Notes: a model not told the origin generated them from the sequence alone. Positions 7,073 to 15,677 are shown, counted from the stretch's first letter. The stretch is DNA of 64,000 nucleotides from Syntrophaceae bacterium UBA6087 (GCA_002448235.1 DIXF01000018.1:1-64000); one strand, 5' to 3'. Program-made: numbers and translations.

Positions 7073-8308
7073 CTACGCGATAGACCTCGCCGGATCCCCG
7101 GAATCTTTCAGCAGAGGCAGGATCTTGTCCTGGTAGATGTTTTCCCAGCTGTAATCCTTGAAGACCCGCTTGAACATCCTTGTCGGGCCGTGGGCTGCAA
7201 AGCCCTCGATCCTCTCTCCAACCTCTTCAGGAGACTCTTTAAGAGAGAAGAGGCAGCTGTTTTCGCCGCACATCTCCCGGAAGAGCGGGATATCCGAGCA
7301 GGCGATGGGCAGCCTGGCGACAGCGGCCTCCAGGAGCGTGATGCCGTACCCTTCCCGGTGGTTGGGGATGAAGAGGATATCCGCCACGTGGTAGAGATCT
7401 CTGAGGATCGTGCGGTCGATATTGGGCGACGAGGTGTGCCGGTACATATATTCGGAGAGGAACAGGACATGGTCCGCGATCCCTTCCTCTGCGACCACCC
7501 CTTTGACCCGGTGGTGATAATCGATGGAGCCCGGATCGTGCGGGTCGATGGCTGCCGTGAGTATGATGACGGCGTTTATGCCTTTTTTCAGAAGCGCCTT
7601 CACCACCCTGATGCCGAACTCGATGTTCTTCCCGGGATGGTAACGGCCGGGCTGCAGAAGGATCAGGTCCGCTTCGTAGAGCTTTTTTTCCTGGATGAGC
7701 CGTTGGGTGATATCCTGGAGATCGAGGAAGTTTGCGACGGAGATGCCGTTGGGAATGACCGCCATGTTCGGGAGGGAGCCGTAGAGGGCTTCGAAGTCAT
7801 GCTTCCTGGCCTGGGAGACGGTCACGTACCGCACATGGGGGGACGCCTGCCTGAGGACCTCCCATGCGCCCGGATACGCCTGCCCCGGCGCCTGCGTGAA
7901 GAAAGGCGAATCGTGGTTCCAGCTGACGACTTTGAGCCTGCGGCTTTTGGCCAGCCTCAAGACGGCATGGGTGAGCGGGAGATTGTAGGGCATGGTGAGG
8001 ATGTTATGGGCGATGAGGACTTCGAACGACGAGAGCGAATATTCCAGAAACCCCTGGATGGAAAGGATCTGCGGTTCCATGGCCTTCAGGATATCGCGGT
8101 CGGATGTGTGCTGATAGATCTCCATGATCCCGGGGCCGAGCATGGGGTTGATGTCGACATCGATATGCCGGGAAAACTTGCCGCCCGACCCCGCGACCAC
8201 CTTGGTATAATGCTCGTGGCGTTTGAGGAGCCGCGCCTGCTGCTCCACAACGGTCTCGACCCCTCCAACTACAGGTGGACAAGAATAGTGGCAGATTGCT
8301 ATCTTCAT
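7073..8308 (-). CDS. Glycosyltransferase family 4 (GT-B fold)
   Basis: 411 residues. The N-terminus has the glycine-rich loop of GT4 enzymes (PPVVGGVETVV, about residues 11-21). The C-terminal half has the nucleotide-sugar-binding E-x7-E motif in EGYGITLLEAA. The enzyme should transfer a sugar from a nucleotide-sugar donor to a lipid, glycan or small-molecule acceptor at the inner face of the membrane. No membrane segment or signal peptide is seen. The start ATG at 8308 follows GAGGGCCTG. The gene stands alone, convergent with the ABC operon and divergent from the hydrolase at 8553, so the acceptor cannot be inferred from context. Confidence 0.88.
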   Translation of the reverse strand: MKIAICHYSCPPVVGGVETVVEQQARLLKRHEHYTKVVAGSGGKFSRHIDVDINPMLGPGIMEIYQHTSDRDILKAMEPQILSIQGFLEYSLSSFEVLIAHNILTMPYNLPLTHAVLRLAKSRRLKVVSWNHDSPFFTQAPGQAYPGAWEVLRQASPHVRYVTVSQARKHDFEALYGSLPNMAVIPNGISVANFLDLQDITQRLIQEKKLYEADLILLQPGRYHPGKNIEFGIRVVKALLKKGINAVIILTAAIDPHDPGSIDYHHRVKGVVAEEGIADHVLFLSEYMYRHTSSPNIDRTILRDLYHVADILFIPNHREGYGITLLEAAVARLPIACSDIPLFREMCGENSCLFSLKESPEEVGERIEGFAAHGPTRMFKRVFKDYSWENIYQDKILPLLKDSGDPARSIA

Positions 8309-8482
8309 CAGGCCCTCGAATCAAATAAACACAGACATACAAACCTTTGATATATTAACCCCATTACGGTTCCGATGCAACACCGGCTTTGCTTATCCGC
8401 GGCACAAGGGACCTGCCCTTCCCTGTTGTGAAATTGCCACACGAGAACTGCCCGCATCATTTTTGATTTTGCATGTGACATA

Positions 8483-8510
8483 TTGAAGACAGGAAGGTAT
8501 TTACTATAAT
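8483..8510 (+). promoter_or_regulatory. Sigma70-type promoter of the alpha/beta hydrolase gene
   Basis: TTGAAG (8483-8488), 16 bases, TATAAT (8505-8510), 43 bases upstream of the start codon at 8553 in a divergent intergenic region. Confidence 0.55.
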
Positions 8511-8552
8511 TGAAAGACACAGCATGTCCATCTTTTCATAAACAAGGAGGGT

Positions 8553-9431
8553 ATGATGCTCGATGAAATAAGGCCGCAGGTCCTTACCCAGGATATCGGC
8601 GATACGGACCTGTCCTATCTGCTCTACGACAATGACGCCCCCACCCTTATCCTTCTGCATGCAACGGGATTCATGCCCTGGCTGTGGCATCCGATCGCGC
8701 GGGAGCTGTCCCGCTCCTACCGGATCGTGGCCCCGTATTTCTGCGACCACCGGGACGCCGACCCGGAAAAAGGGGGGTTGAGCTGGATGCAGGTGGCGGA
8801 AGATCTGGCCGTCTTCTGTTCACGCCTCAAGATCGAGAAGCCGGGTCTCGTGGGCCATTCCATGGGTGCAACGGTGCTCACCCTCGCGCACACGGCGTTC
8901 GGCCTGGACACTACGGGGATCGTTCTCATCGAGCCCATCTTCCTGCCGCAGGATTTTTACAAGATACGGATAAGCCTTGACCAGCATCCCCTCGCCTCCA
9001 AGTCCATAAAGAGAAGGGATTTCTGGAAGGATAAGGATGAAGCGTTTTCGTATCTCAAATCCAGAGAGCTCTTCAGGAAATGGGATAACGAAATGCTCAG
9101 GCTCTACCTCGATTACGGGTTCAAGGACGGGGATGCGGGGGGATTGACCCTGGCCTGCTCGCCCAAGCGGGAGGCTTCCCTGTTCATGGGCGGCGTGCAT
9201 TTCGATCCCTGGCCGCTTATCCCTCAAGTCGACTGCCCGGCGCTCGTCATCGAGGGCTCCGAGAGCGAGAACCGGGCGTTCATCGACCTCAGGAAAGCCG
9301 CCTCGGACATGCCCAACGGGCAATACCTCCTCATGGAAAACGCCGGCCACCTCATTCCCATGGAGATGCCCGGCCGGATCACCCGGATCATCAAGGATTT
9401 TTTCTCTGCCCGGGGAGAGGCCGCCCGGTAA
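8553..9431 (+). CDS. Alpha/beta hydrolase fold protein
   Basis: 292 residues with the nucleophile elbow GHSMG (S103), a histidine in the C-terminal motif NAGHLIP, and an acidic residue after a beta strand (IEGSESE) to complete the triad. The oxyanion-side motif LLHATGFMPW lies at about 34-43. No signal peptide is seen, so it acts in the cytoplasm. The start at 8553 is preceded by AAGGAGGGT, with a second ATG one codon later. A good promoter lies upstream, and TerB and DNA polymerase IV follow on the same strand. Substrate (ester, epoxide, haloalkane or C-C bond) cannot be assigned. Confidence 0.85.
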   Translation: MMLDEIRPQVLTQDIGDTDLSYLLYDNDAPTLILLHATGFMPWLWHPIARELSRSYRIVAPYFCDHRDADPEKGGLSWMQVAEDLAVFCSRLKIEKPGLVGHSMGATVLTLAHTAFGLDTTGIVLIEPIFLPQDFYKIRISLDQHPLASKSIKRRDFWKDKDEAFSYLKSRELFRKWDNEMLRLYLDYGFKDGDAGGLTLACSPKREASLFMGGVHFDPWPLIPQVDCPALVIEGSESENRAFIDLRKAASDMPNGQYLLMENAGHLIPMEMPGRITRIIKDFFSARGEAAR

Positions 9432-9465
9432 GAAAACATCCCGCTCCACAAAAAGGACCCTGCAC

Positions 9466-9939
9466 ATGATACATCGCGTGAAAAAACTGCTGGGAATATA
9501 TCCCGCAGACAACGGCAAAACGGATGAGCAGACCCACCGCCACAGGCTTCATGTCGCCACGTGTGCGCTGCTGCTTGAGATTGCACATATCGACGGCACG
9601 TTTACCGAGGACGAGAAAAAGCGGATCGTCTCGGCGATGAGAAGCGAGTACGGCCTCAGCGATTCCGAGCTCGCATCGGTCATGCACGCAGCCGACCGTG
9701 AGGTGAAAAAGAGCATCGACCTCTGGCAGTTCACGAGCCTCATCAACCGGCATTTTTCGCCGGAAGAAAAGCTCCGGATCATCGAGATGGTCTGGAAGGT
9801 CATTTATGCCGACGGCAATCTGGACATGTACGAGGATTACCTCGCGCACAACCTGGCCGAACTGCTCTACCTGGATCACTCGCAGCTTATCGATGCAAAG
9901 CTGAAGGCCAAAAAGGCGTATTCGCCGCCAAAAAGATAA
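9466..9939 (+). CDS. TerB-family (tellurite-resistance/DjlA-like) protein
   Basis: 157 residues, almost all helical, with the acidic metal-binding repeats of the TerB fold: AHIDGTFTEDE at about 43-53 and YADGNLDMYED at about 108-118. TerB/TerB-like domains occur in stress and membrane-associated proteins; the biochemical role is unclear and tellurite resistance is not implied. The start ATG at 9466 follows an AAGGA site. The gene lies 34 bases after the hydrolase and 32 bases before DNA polymerase IV, so the three may be cotranscribed, although a GC hairpin lies between it and the polymerase gene. Confidence 0.85.
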   Translation: MIHRVKKLLGIYPADNGKTDEQTHRHRLHVATCALLLEIAHIDGTFTEDEKKRIVSAMRSEYGLSDSELASVMHAADREVKKSIDLWQFTSLINRHFSPEEKLRIIEMVWKVIYADGNLDMYEDYLAHNLAELLYLDHSQLIDAKLKAKKAYSPPKR

Positions 9940-9943
9940 TCTG

Positions 9944-9961
9944 CGGGGCGGAGAAGCCCCG
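9944..9961. other. GC hairpin between terB-like gene and dinB
   Basis: CGGGGC (9944-9949) pairs with GCCCCG (9956-9961) around a 6-base loop GGAGAA. It lies just after the TerB stop and 10 bases before the dinB start. There is no T-tract, so it is not a standard terminator; it may affect dinB translation or mRNA stability. Confidence 0.5.
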
Positions 9962-9971
9962 TGATGAAATC

Positions 9972-11075
9972 ATGCATGAAGGGCGCAAGATAATCCACAT
10001 AGACATGGATGCTTTCTACGCATCCGTCGAGCAGCGGGACAATCCCGGCCTGAAGGGCAAACCCGTGATCGTAGGCGGCGATCCTCACCGGCGGGGCGTG
10101 GTGGCCGCGTGCTCCTACGAGGCGAGGAAGTTCGGGATCCATTCCGCCATGCCGTCATCGCAGGCGAGGAAGCTTTGCGCAAGCGCGGTCTTCCTCCCGC
10201 CGCGCTTCGATGTGTACCACGAGGTCTCTTCGCAGATCATGGAAATATTTCATGAGCATACCGACCTCGTGGAGCCGCTTTCGCTCGACGAGGCGTTCCT
10301 TGACGTAACCCGGAATAAAAAGGACGTTGCGACCGCCACGGAGATCGCAAAGTCCATCCGTGCGGAGATCCGGAACAGGACCCGCCTCACTGCCTCGGCA
10401 GGCGTCTCGTACAACAAGTTCCTTGCCAAGGCCGCCTCGGATTTCCGCAAGCCGGACGGGCTCACCGTGGTTACCCCGGATCAGGCCCTCGAATTCATCG
10501 CGCGCCTTCCCATCGGAAAATTCCATGGGGTCGGAAGGGTCACCGAGGAGAGGATGCGCCTCCTCGGCATCGAAACCGGGGCCGACCTTCGAAACTGCCC
10601 TCTGGAAGAACTGATCCGCAACTTCGGGAAAATGGGAGTGTACTTCCACAGCATCGCCCACGGCATGGACGAACGGCCCGTGATGCCGGTCCGGATCAGG
10701 AAGTCACTCGGGCGGGAGATCACGCTCGATGAGGACATCGACGACGTCGGCCTTATGGCGTCCATCCTTTCCGGGCTCGCGGATGACGTGAGCGGGATGC
10801 TCCAGGAAAGACGCCTGAAGGGCAAGACCGTAACGCTCAAGCTCAAGTACCACGACTTCCAGAGCATTACCCGGAGCATCACCCTCGACTCTCTGGTCGA
10901 TGAGGCAGGCGAGATCATGCGGCACGCATCGATCCTCCTCAAAGACACCGAGGCCGGGTCGCGGAAGGTGCGGCTTCTGGGGATCACAGTCTCGGGGTTC
11001 GAGCCCCCGCAGAAAAGGCAGAAAAGGCCGGACCAGCTCATCCTTCCGATCTTTGAAAGCACGGACCGGCGCTGA
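9972..11075 (+). CDS. dinB: DNA polymerase IV (Y-family translesion polymerase)
   Basis: 367 residues. The Y-family signature IIHIDMDAFYASVE at about 7-20 carries the first metal-binding Asp, and SLDEAFLDVT carries the catalytic Asp-Glu pair. Helix-hairpin-helix and little-finger domains follow. The C-terminus holds QLILPIF, a probable sliding-clamp-binding motif. The enzyme copies damaged templates and extends mismatched ends. The start at 9972 has no strong Shine-Dalgarno, only a GTGATG stretch. No LexA box could be recognised upstream, so SOS control is not shown. Confidence 0.95.
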   Translation: MHEGRKIIHIDMDAFYASVEQRDNPGLKGKPVIVGGDPHRRGVVAACSYEARKFGIHSAMPSSQARKLCASAVFLPPRFDVYHEVSSQIMEIFHEHTDLVEPLSLDEAFLDVTRNKKDVATATEIAKSIRAEIRNRTRLTASAGVSYNKFLAKAASDFRKPDGLTVVTPDQALEFIARLPIGKFHGVGRVTEERMRLLGIETGADLRNCPLEELIRNFGKMGVYFHSIAHGMDERPVMPVRIRKSLGREITLDEDIDDVGLMASILSGLADDVSGMLQERRLKGKTVTLKLKYHDFQSITRSITLDSLVDEAGEIMRHASILLKDTEAGSRKVRLLGITVSGFEPPQKRQKRPDQLILPIFESTDRR

Positions 11076-11209
11076 CCGCCCGAAGCGCATCCATGTTCGT
11101 GAGGCGGCATTGTTCATCTCCTTGCATCCCGGGGCGATCGTTGCTTTCGCTTGCATTGGCCGGAAAGAAAAGATATACATAAACTCAGAGGTTACAATAT
11201 AATAACTTC

Positions 11210-11233
11210 TGGCGGGATACTATTTATCCGCCA
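11210..11233. other. Imperfect hairpin upstream of PilZ gene
   Basis: TGGCGGGATA (11210-11219) pairs with TATCCGCCA (11225-11233), leaving one bulged base and a 5-base loop. It is followed by an A-rich stretch and lies in the presumed 5' leader of the PilZ gene at 11258. Confidence 0.4.
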
Positions 11234-11257
11234 AAAAATAAAGGGGTTGAATCCTGC

Positions 11258-11596
11258 ATGCCAACTGACTTCACGGGCCACGAGAAAAGGAAGCACGGTC
11301 GCAAAAAGGTAAAAATCATCGCGCTGCTCAAGATGGGCATATACCTCAACGGCAGAGGATATGCCAGGGACGTCAGCAAGACGGGCATGTGCCTTGTGGC
11401 CCCGAAAATATTCCAGTTTATCAAGCCGACGCAGATGAGCGACTATATCGGCGCCAACATCAAGGTGATGTTTCCTTCCCAATCGCTGACGGTAAACGGC
11501 ACCCTTGTGCGTATCAGTCCGGCCAAGGGAGAGGCAGCGCTGATCATTACCGGCACTTCGGACGACGAAGCATGGGAAAAGCTCTGCCTGGAGTGA
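11258..11596 (+). CDS. PilZ domain protein (c-di-GMP receptor candidate)
   Basis: 112 residues, a stand-alone PilZ domain. The N-terminal arginine motif RKHGRKK (about 8-14) and the second motif RDVSKTG (about 39-45, RxxxR plus D/NxSxxG) would bind cyclic di-GMP. There is no signal peptide or fused output domain, so it presumably acts by binding a partner. It is one of three small PilZ proteins in the window (others at 14781 and 43544). The start ATG at 11258 follows AAGGGG at a rather long distance. It is convergent with the FxsA gene. Confidence 0.85.
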   Translation: MPTDFTGHEKRKHGRKKVKIIALLKMGIYLNGRGYARDVSKTGMCLVAPKIFQFIKPTQMSDYIGANIKVMFPSQSLTVNGTLVRISPAKGEAALIITGTSDDEAWEKLCLE

Positions 11597-11610
11597 TTCT
11601 TTGGAAATCT

Positions 11611-12006
11611 CTACCGGTCGTAATGGATGTGGATTGTTTTTTTCCCCATCCAGGCCCTGATTTTATCCGCGAGAAGCCTTTTCAAGACCGCCCTGCCCTG
11701 GGGCAGGAGCAGTACGATCCCTGCTGCATCCGTAATGAAGCCCGGAACCAGAAGCATCACGCCTGCGATGAGGATCAGCAGTGCGTCGATGAGCTCATTT
11801 GAAGGGATCCTTCCCTGCTGCAGACTTGCTCTGATCTTGTAGAGGGTGTGCATCCCCTGGAGACGGGCAAGGTAAGCACCTGCGAACCCGGTGATAATGA
11901 CTATAGCCACCGTGTTGAGCGCGCCGATATACTGACCTGCTTTGACGAGCAGGTAAAGCTCGGTTATGGGGATGATGGTAAAAGCGAGAAAAAGCTTCCA
12001 CAGCAT
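11611..12006 (-). CDS. fxsA: FxsA family membrane protein
   Basis: 131 residues with three to four hydrophobic segments. It starts MLWKLFLAFTIIPITELYLL, and the conserved PxxE of the family is present as IPITE. I chose the ATG at 12006, because a longer reading frame (to 12144) would add a hydrophilic AT-rich stretch not found in the family; a GAGAGGC lies upstream. FxsA is an inner-membrane protein of poorly known function, named for suppression of F-plasmid exclusion of phage T7. The gene stands alone and is divergent from the gene at 12302. Confidence 0.85.
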   Translation of the reverse strand: MLWKLFLAFTIIPITELYLLVKAGQYIGALNTVAIVIITGFAGAYLARLQGMHTLYKIRASLQQGRIPSNELIDALLILIAGVMLLVPGFITDAAGIVLLLPQGRAVLKRLLADKIRAWMGKKTIHIHYDR

Positions 12007-12169
12007 GAAACGGCCTGCCTCTCTTTTTTTATATTGTGTACCGGCATTGCATATATAGGGATGTTGAACGGAAATATCCATTGCATTCACTGTCCCCCGC
12101 TTCATTTTAATATATTCCCAAGCCGTGACAGCATCAAAAAACAACTTGGTTACTTTTTTAATTTAATAA

Positions 12170-12198
12170 TTGACATTATCACTAATGTGTGCTTAAAG
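12170..12198 (+). promoter_or_regulatory. Candidate sigma70 promoter
   Basis: TTGACA (12170-12175), 17 bases, TTAAAG (12193-12198), about 100 bases upstream of the secreted-protein gene at 12302. Confidence 0.4.
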
Positions 12199-12301
12199 GC
12201 CTCTACCTGCAGCAAACAGTGTTTTCGCCACGCATATCGATCGTCCCAACAGATAATATCGTGGGTTCATGAGCAGTACTTTTTTGTGGAGGACTTGTCA
12301 A

Positions 12302-12913
12302 ATGAGAAGGATAGTCGTACAGGTATGTGCGGCAGTAGCATGGATTGCGATAATTGTGCCCAGCGCGTTTTCCCAGGCCATCAGCTTCAGCGTCTCAGAC
12401 GGTAACGGCCTCTACGTCCACCGGAATTGTCAGGAGCCTTCATCCGGAGACAGGGGTTTCTGCGCGGGCATGGGGAGCGTGAGCTTCTTCCCGAAGACCG
12501 TCGGCAGAGATACATGCGGACTGCCGGAGAACCTCCTGCGGTCAAAGGGCGAAAATCTTTTTGGAGGAACCTCTCTGAAGGGCATGAAGACTTCGTACGC
12601 AATCGATCCTCACACCTTCTCGGTCGTAGTATCAGACACCAGGTATATATCTTCCCTTGCCCCTGCGCCGGGAGAGGCCTGCCTGGTGATCGACGGCCTT
12701 GCCGATGCAGGTCAGAGCGGGGCTTCACCGTATTCCGAACCGATATTCATGCTCCTGGGCGGCATCGGCCTCATCGGCCTTTCAGGCGCGAAGAAATTGA
12801 AGAAGCCCTCGTCATTACCCGTAATAAAGAAAGACCCGCTCGTCGTGAGTCTCGGCAACTCGTATCAAGCCCGCTCGCGGCTGCGACAGCAGTTTGAATC
12901 GAGAGCCGCGTAA
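12302..12913 (+). CDS. Secreted hypothetical protein with PEP-CTERM-like segment
   Basis: 203 residues. A signal peptide covers about 1-24 (ending SAFSQA), and the mature part is rich in Gly, Ser and Cys. Near residue 148 a stretch reads YSEPIFMLLGGIGLIGLSG followed by AKKLKK. This mimics the PEP-CTERM sorting signal (Pro-Glu-Pro, hydrophobic helix, basic cluster), with SEP in place of PEP. Unusually, about 40 more residues follow the basic cluster. The start ATG at 12302 follows GGAGG at about 11 bases; a longer frame from 12269 is unlikely. No enzyme motif is seen. No exosortase is in the window. Confidence 0.65.
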   Translation: MRRIVVQVCAAVAWIAIIVPSAFSQAISFSVSDGNGLYVHRNCQEPSSGDRGFCAGMGSVSFFPKTVGRDTCGLPENLLRSKGENLFGGTSLKGMKTSYAIDPHTFSVVVSDTRYISSLAPAPGEACLVIDGLADAGQSGASPYSEPIFMLLGGIGLIGLSGAKKLKKPSSLPVIKKDPLVVSLGNSYQARSRLRQQFESRAA

Positions 12914-13038
12914 GGCTGCTTCACCTTCCTGAAGTCCTGAAGAATCCGGTCTTTGCCTTTACCGAACCCCTGCCTTGCCTGAACGCCGGTGAAGAGCAGA
13001 TTGCCGTTACGATCAAAGAGGTTTTTACTGCACGGGTG

Positions 13039-13818
13039 CTAAAAGAGAGTCGGCTGCCCCACTGAAGTCTTGCCTTTTTCATAGGCGAGGTCAACGGGAA
13101 GATCGGCCTTGAGAGCCGACATGCGCGCCAGGACGTCGCAGCGTTCGTTCTCGACATTGCCCGCGTGCCCCTTTACCCAGACGAATCGGGGGTCGTACGC
13201 CTCGCATAGGTCGAGCAGGTCGGCCCAGAGATCGACGTTCTCGGCTCGATGCTGAGCGTCCCTCATCCAGCCCTTGCTTCTCCACCTTTTTGCCCAGCCT
13301 TTCATGACGCCGTTCACCACGTAGCTGGAATCGGTGTACACGACGATCTGCCTGCCGGTGACCGGACCCAGGGACCTCAAGCCCATGATGCTGCCCATGA
13401 GCTCCATCCTGTTGTTCGTTGTGAGCCGGTAGCCGCCTGACAGCTCCGACCGTTTTTCTCCGTCGAGGATGACCACCCCGTACCCTCCCGGGCCCGGGTT
13501 ATTGAGGCATCCGCCGTCGGAGTAGATCAGGATGCGGTCCTTATCGGCCGATGTCCGGGTGCCGGCTTCCTTCTGCTCTCCGGCAGCCTGGGGCGGGTGT
13601 CCGGGGCGCTTCCCCGGGGTTCGCTTCCCTGCGGAGCGGGATACGTGGGGCCCTGAAATGTATTCGCGAGCCTCCTGGAGGGTGGGGAATCCTTTGTACA
13701 CGGCTCCCGGGAATGACGAGACCTGCTCGAAAGCCCCTCCCTGGCCGAACCAGGTATCGTAGACGCCCGGTTTGCGGCCCTTGACTACGGCATAGAACTT
13801 CTTCGCGCTTTTTCCCAT
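13039..13818 (-). CDS. rnhA: Ribonuclease HI with N-terminal viroplasmin domain
   Basis: About 259 residues. The N-terminal domain (about 6-50: FYAVVKGRKPGVYDTW) is the caulimovirus viroplasmin/HBD type that binds RNA-DNA hybrids. A linker rich in Gly, Pro and Lys follows, then RNase H (about 95-245). All four catalytic acids are visible: Asp in IYSDGGCLN, Glu in NRMELMG, Asp in VYTDSSYV and Asp in ERCDVLAR. It cleaves RNA in RNA-DNA hybrids. The C-terminus ends in GQPTLF, similar to a clamp-binding peptide. I chose ATG 13818 to match the domain start; the frame is open further upstream. The Sel1 gene lies upstream on the same strand. Confidence 0.9.
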   Translation of the reverse strand: MGKSAKKFYAVVKGRKPGVYDTWFGQGGAFEQVSSFPGAVYKGFPTLQEAREYISGPHVSRSAGKRTPGKRPGHPPQAAGEQKEAGTRTSADKDRILIYSDGGCLNNPGPGGYGVVILDGEKRSELSGGYRLTTNNRMELMGSIMGLRSLGPVTGRQIVVYTDSSYVVNGVMKGWAKRWRSKGWMRDAQHRAENVDLWADLLDLCEAYDPRFVWVKGHAGNVENERCDVLARMSALKADLPVDLAYEKGKTSVGQPTLF

Positions 13819-13889
13819 GGATTTTGACAGTAGGCCGGCTTGCTTTGTCGCTTCATCGGAGGCCCGGCAAAGACTCCGAAGCGCCGATG

Positions 13890-14660
13890 TCAGGATTCGG
13901 CCTTTTTCACCATCTTTGCCAATATTTCCTGGGCCCCTGAGTGGCCGAGCTCGGAGGCCTTCCTGAACCACTCGAGCGACCGGCCGTGGCTCTTCTCTAC
14001 GCCTTCGCCCCTGCCGTACATGAACCCGAGGTTGTATTGCGCATCGGCGTCGTCCTGCTCCGCAGCCTTCTGGAACCAGATCAGCGCCTGCTCGAAGTCC
14101 TTGGGCACGCCTTCTCCGTGGTAGTAGATGATCCCGAGGTTGTACTGTGCGTCCACGTCTCCGTCAGCGGCCTTGTGCAAGTATTTGTCTATCTGTTCCT
14201 TGCTTACATCCGGCACGTCGCGGTCGGCTGATGCGGGGGCTTCCGCGACGGGGTTCCTTGCCTGCAGATAATTCACCCATTTGTCGGATTCCAGCATGAC
14301 CCGCGCCCGGGCATAGCCCTGGCGTGCAGCCTTTTCTATCCACTTGAACGCCTGATCGTCATCCCTCGGCACCCCGTCGCCCCGCTCATACATGACCCCG
14401 AGGATGAACTGGGCCTCGATGTGATCCTGCTCCGCGGCCTTGAGATACCACTTTGCCGCCTCGGCGCCATTGCGTTCCACGGCGCTGCTCTCGGAATATA
14501 TGCTGCCGAGCTTGAACTGGGCGATCGGGTCTCCGCACTCCGCCGCTTTCCGGATGCTGTGAAGAAAGTCTGCATCGCTCTTCCCCTGCGACTTCCGGGA
14601 GAGATACCAGATCATGCCGAGGAAGGCGATAAATATACATACGGCTACGATTACTTCCAT
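13890..14660 (-). CDS. Membrane-anchored Sel1-repeat (TPR-like) protein
   Basis: 256 residues. An N-terminal membrane anchor (about 1-20) is followed by at least four Sel1 repeats, recognisable as AQFKLGSIY, AQFILGVMYERGDGVP, AQYNLGIIYYHGEGVP and AQYNLGFMYGRGEGVE, each ending in a WY/WF-x-KAAE-type helix. Sel1 proteins are scaffolds for protein-protein contacts, often in envelope signalling. A non-repeat linker of about 35 residues (rich in Ala and Asp) lies between repeats 2 and 3. The start ATG at 14660 follows AAGGAGCATTTC. It may be cotranscribed with rnhA, 72 bases downstream. Confidence 0.88.
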   Translation of the reverse strand: MEVIVAVCIFIAFLGMIWYLSRKSQGKSDADFLHSIRKAAECGDPIAQFKLGSIYSESSAVERNGAEAAKWYLKAAEQDHIEAQFILGVMYERGDGVPRDDDQAFKWIEKAARQGYARARVMLESDKWVNYLQARNPVAEAPASADRDVPDVSKEQIDKYLHKAADGDVDAQYNLGIIYYHGEGVPKDFEQALIWFQKAAEQDDADAQYNLGFMYGRGEGVEKSHGRSLEWFRKASELGHSGAQEILAKMVKKAES

Positions 14661-14780
14661 GAAATGCTCCTTATCACATTCCTGTTTATTTACCTACAAA
14701 AACAAAGACATTCAAGTCGGATTGCTAATTCCGGTAAAATTGCTATAATAGAAAAAAATGGGAATCAGCAGGATGGTGTT

Positions 14781-15173
14781 ATGGACGATATAAAACGAGA
14801 ATATCCCCGGAAGCAGCAGAAGATCAAGGCCATGATCAACATCAAGCTCGAAGATCCGGATGCCCCTACCTTGAGCCTGTCAACGAAAGGAAAGGATATC
14901 CGGCTCGTAGCCGAGACCAAGGATATCAGCTGGGGGGGATTCTGCCTGAAATTCGCCTCCGTTCCCAGTGACCCGGAGAACCGGTTCACGCCTGCAAAGG
15001 CCCATACACTCGTAGGCAAGTCCATCGTGGTAAACCTCTCCAAGCCCGCTCTGACACTCTGGGGCGACGTTATCCGCTTCGATTCCAACGGGAAAGAGAT
15101 TGCGGTGATCATTACCAAGGTGTCCGATTACGAACTCTGGCAGCAGATCTGCAATCAGGAGGGCGGCGTTTAG
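14781..15173 (+). CDS. PilZ domain protein
   Basis: 130 residues. The arginine motif is REYPRKQQK (about 6-14) and the second motif is KDISWGG (about 50-56), so cyclic di-GMP binding is likely. The family length and the C-terminal YELWQQICNQE helix resemble the PilZ protein at 11258 (DEAWEKLCLE), suggesting paralogues. The start ATG at 14781 was chosen from domain extent and an AGGA upstream; the reading frame is open far upstream. It is divergent from the Sel1 gene and convergent with the receiver gene. Confidence 0.83.
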   Translation: MDDIKREYPRKQQKIKAMINIKLEDPDAPTLSLSTKGKDIRLVAETKDISWGGFCLKFASVPSDPENRFTPAKAHTLVGKSIVVNLSKPALTLWGDVIRFDSNGKEIAVIITKVSDYELWQQICNQEGGV

Positions 15174-15227
15174 CAGCGGCAGGGCTTTTCCGCCGGTTTA
15201 TCCAGAGGGGCCTTATCCGGACCCCTG

Positions 15228-15677
15228 TCAGATCCTTTCGATATGCTCCGCGAAATCCGGATCGCGCATGAGCACCTTGGCGAACTTGAGATATTTCGAT
15301 ACGATCGATCGTACGGCAAGCTGCAGCGCATACGGCTTCACGGGCTTCTCCAGGAGGTGATTCACTCCCGACGCCACGCACATGTCGACGATGTCGTCGT
15401 TCGCGTTGCCCGTGATCATGATCGTATCGTGGCAGGCATTGGGATACTTGTCTGCGATGGCATCCAGGAAAAAGAACCCGTTGTTCTGCCCGACAAAGAC
15501 ATCCAGGATAAAGATCATGATGCCACCGTTGCGGCTCCTGCAGTAGGAGATAGCCCTGTCCACATCCGTGCAGGTCGTGACATCCCCCCAGGTGTAAAAT
15601 TTCTCTATGTGCTCTGCTAAAACATCGCACACGTGCTTTTCATCGTCGATAATGAGAATATCCAATCCTTCGGACAT
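15228..15677 (-). CDS. Stand-alone response regulator receiver protein
   Basis: 149 residues, a single CheY-like domain. The acidic pair D11-D12 (IIDDEKHV), the phospho-acceptor Asp near 59 (FILDVFVG), the Thr of MITGNAND near 88 and the Lys of LEKPVKP are all present. There is no DNA-binding or enzymatic output domain, so it must act through partners. The start ATG at 15677 follows GGGGAGGGGTTAG, and a good promoter lies at 15728-15756. No kinase gene is adjacent; the closest histidine kinase in the window is at 37511. Confidence 0.9.
   Translation of the reverse strand: MSEGLDILIIDDEKHVCDVLAEHIEKFYTWGDVTTCTDVDRAISYCRSRNGGIMIFILDVFVGQNNGFFFLDAIADKYPNACHDTIMITGNANDDIVDMCVASGVNHLLEKPVKPYALQLAVRSIVSKYLKFAKVLMRDPDFAEHIERI

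Noticed and set aside
7190..8350. 386-residue open frame antisense to the glycosyltransferase
   Set aside because: It overlaps a motif-bearing enzyme and resembles no protein.
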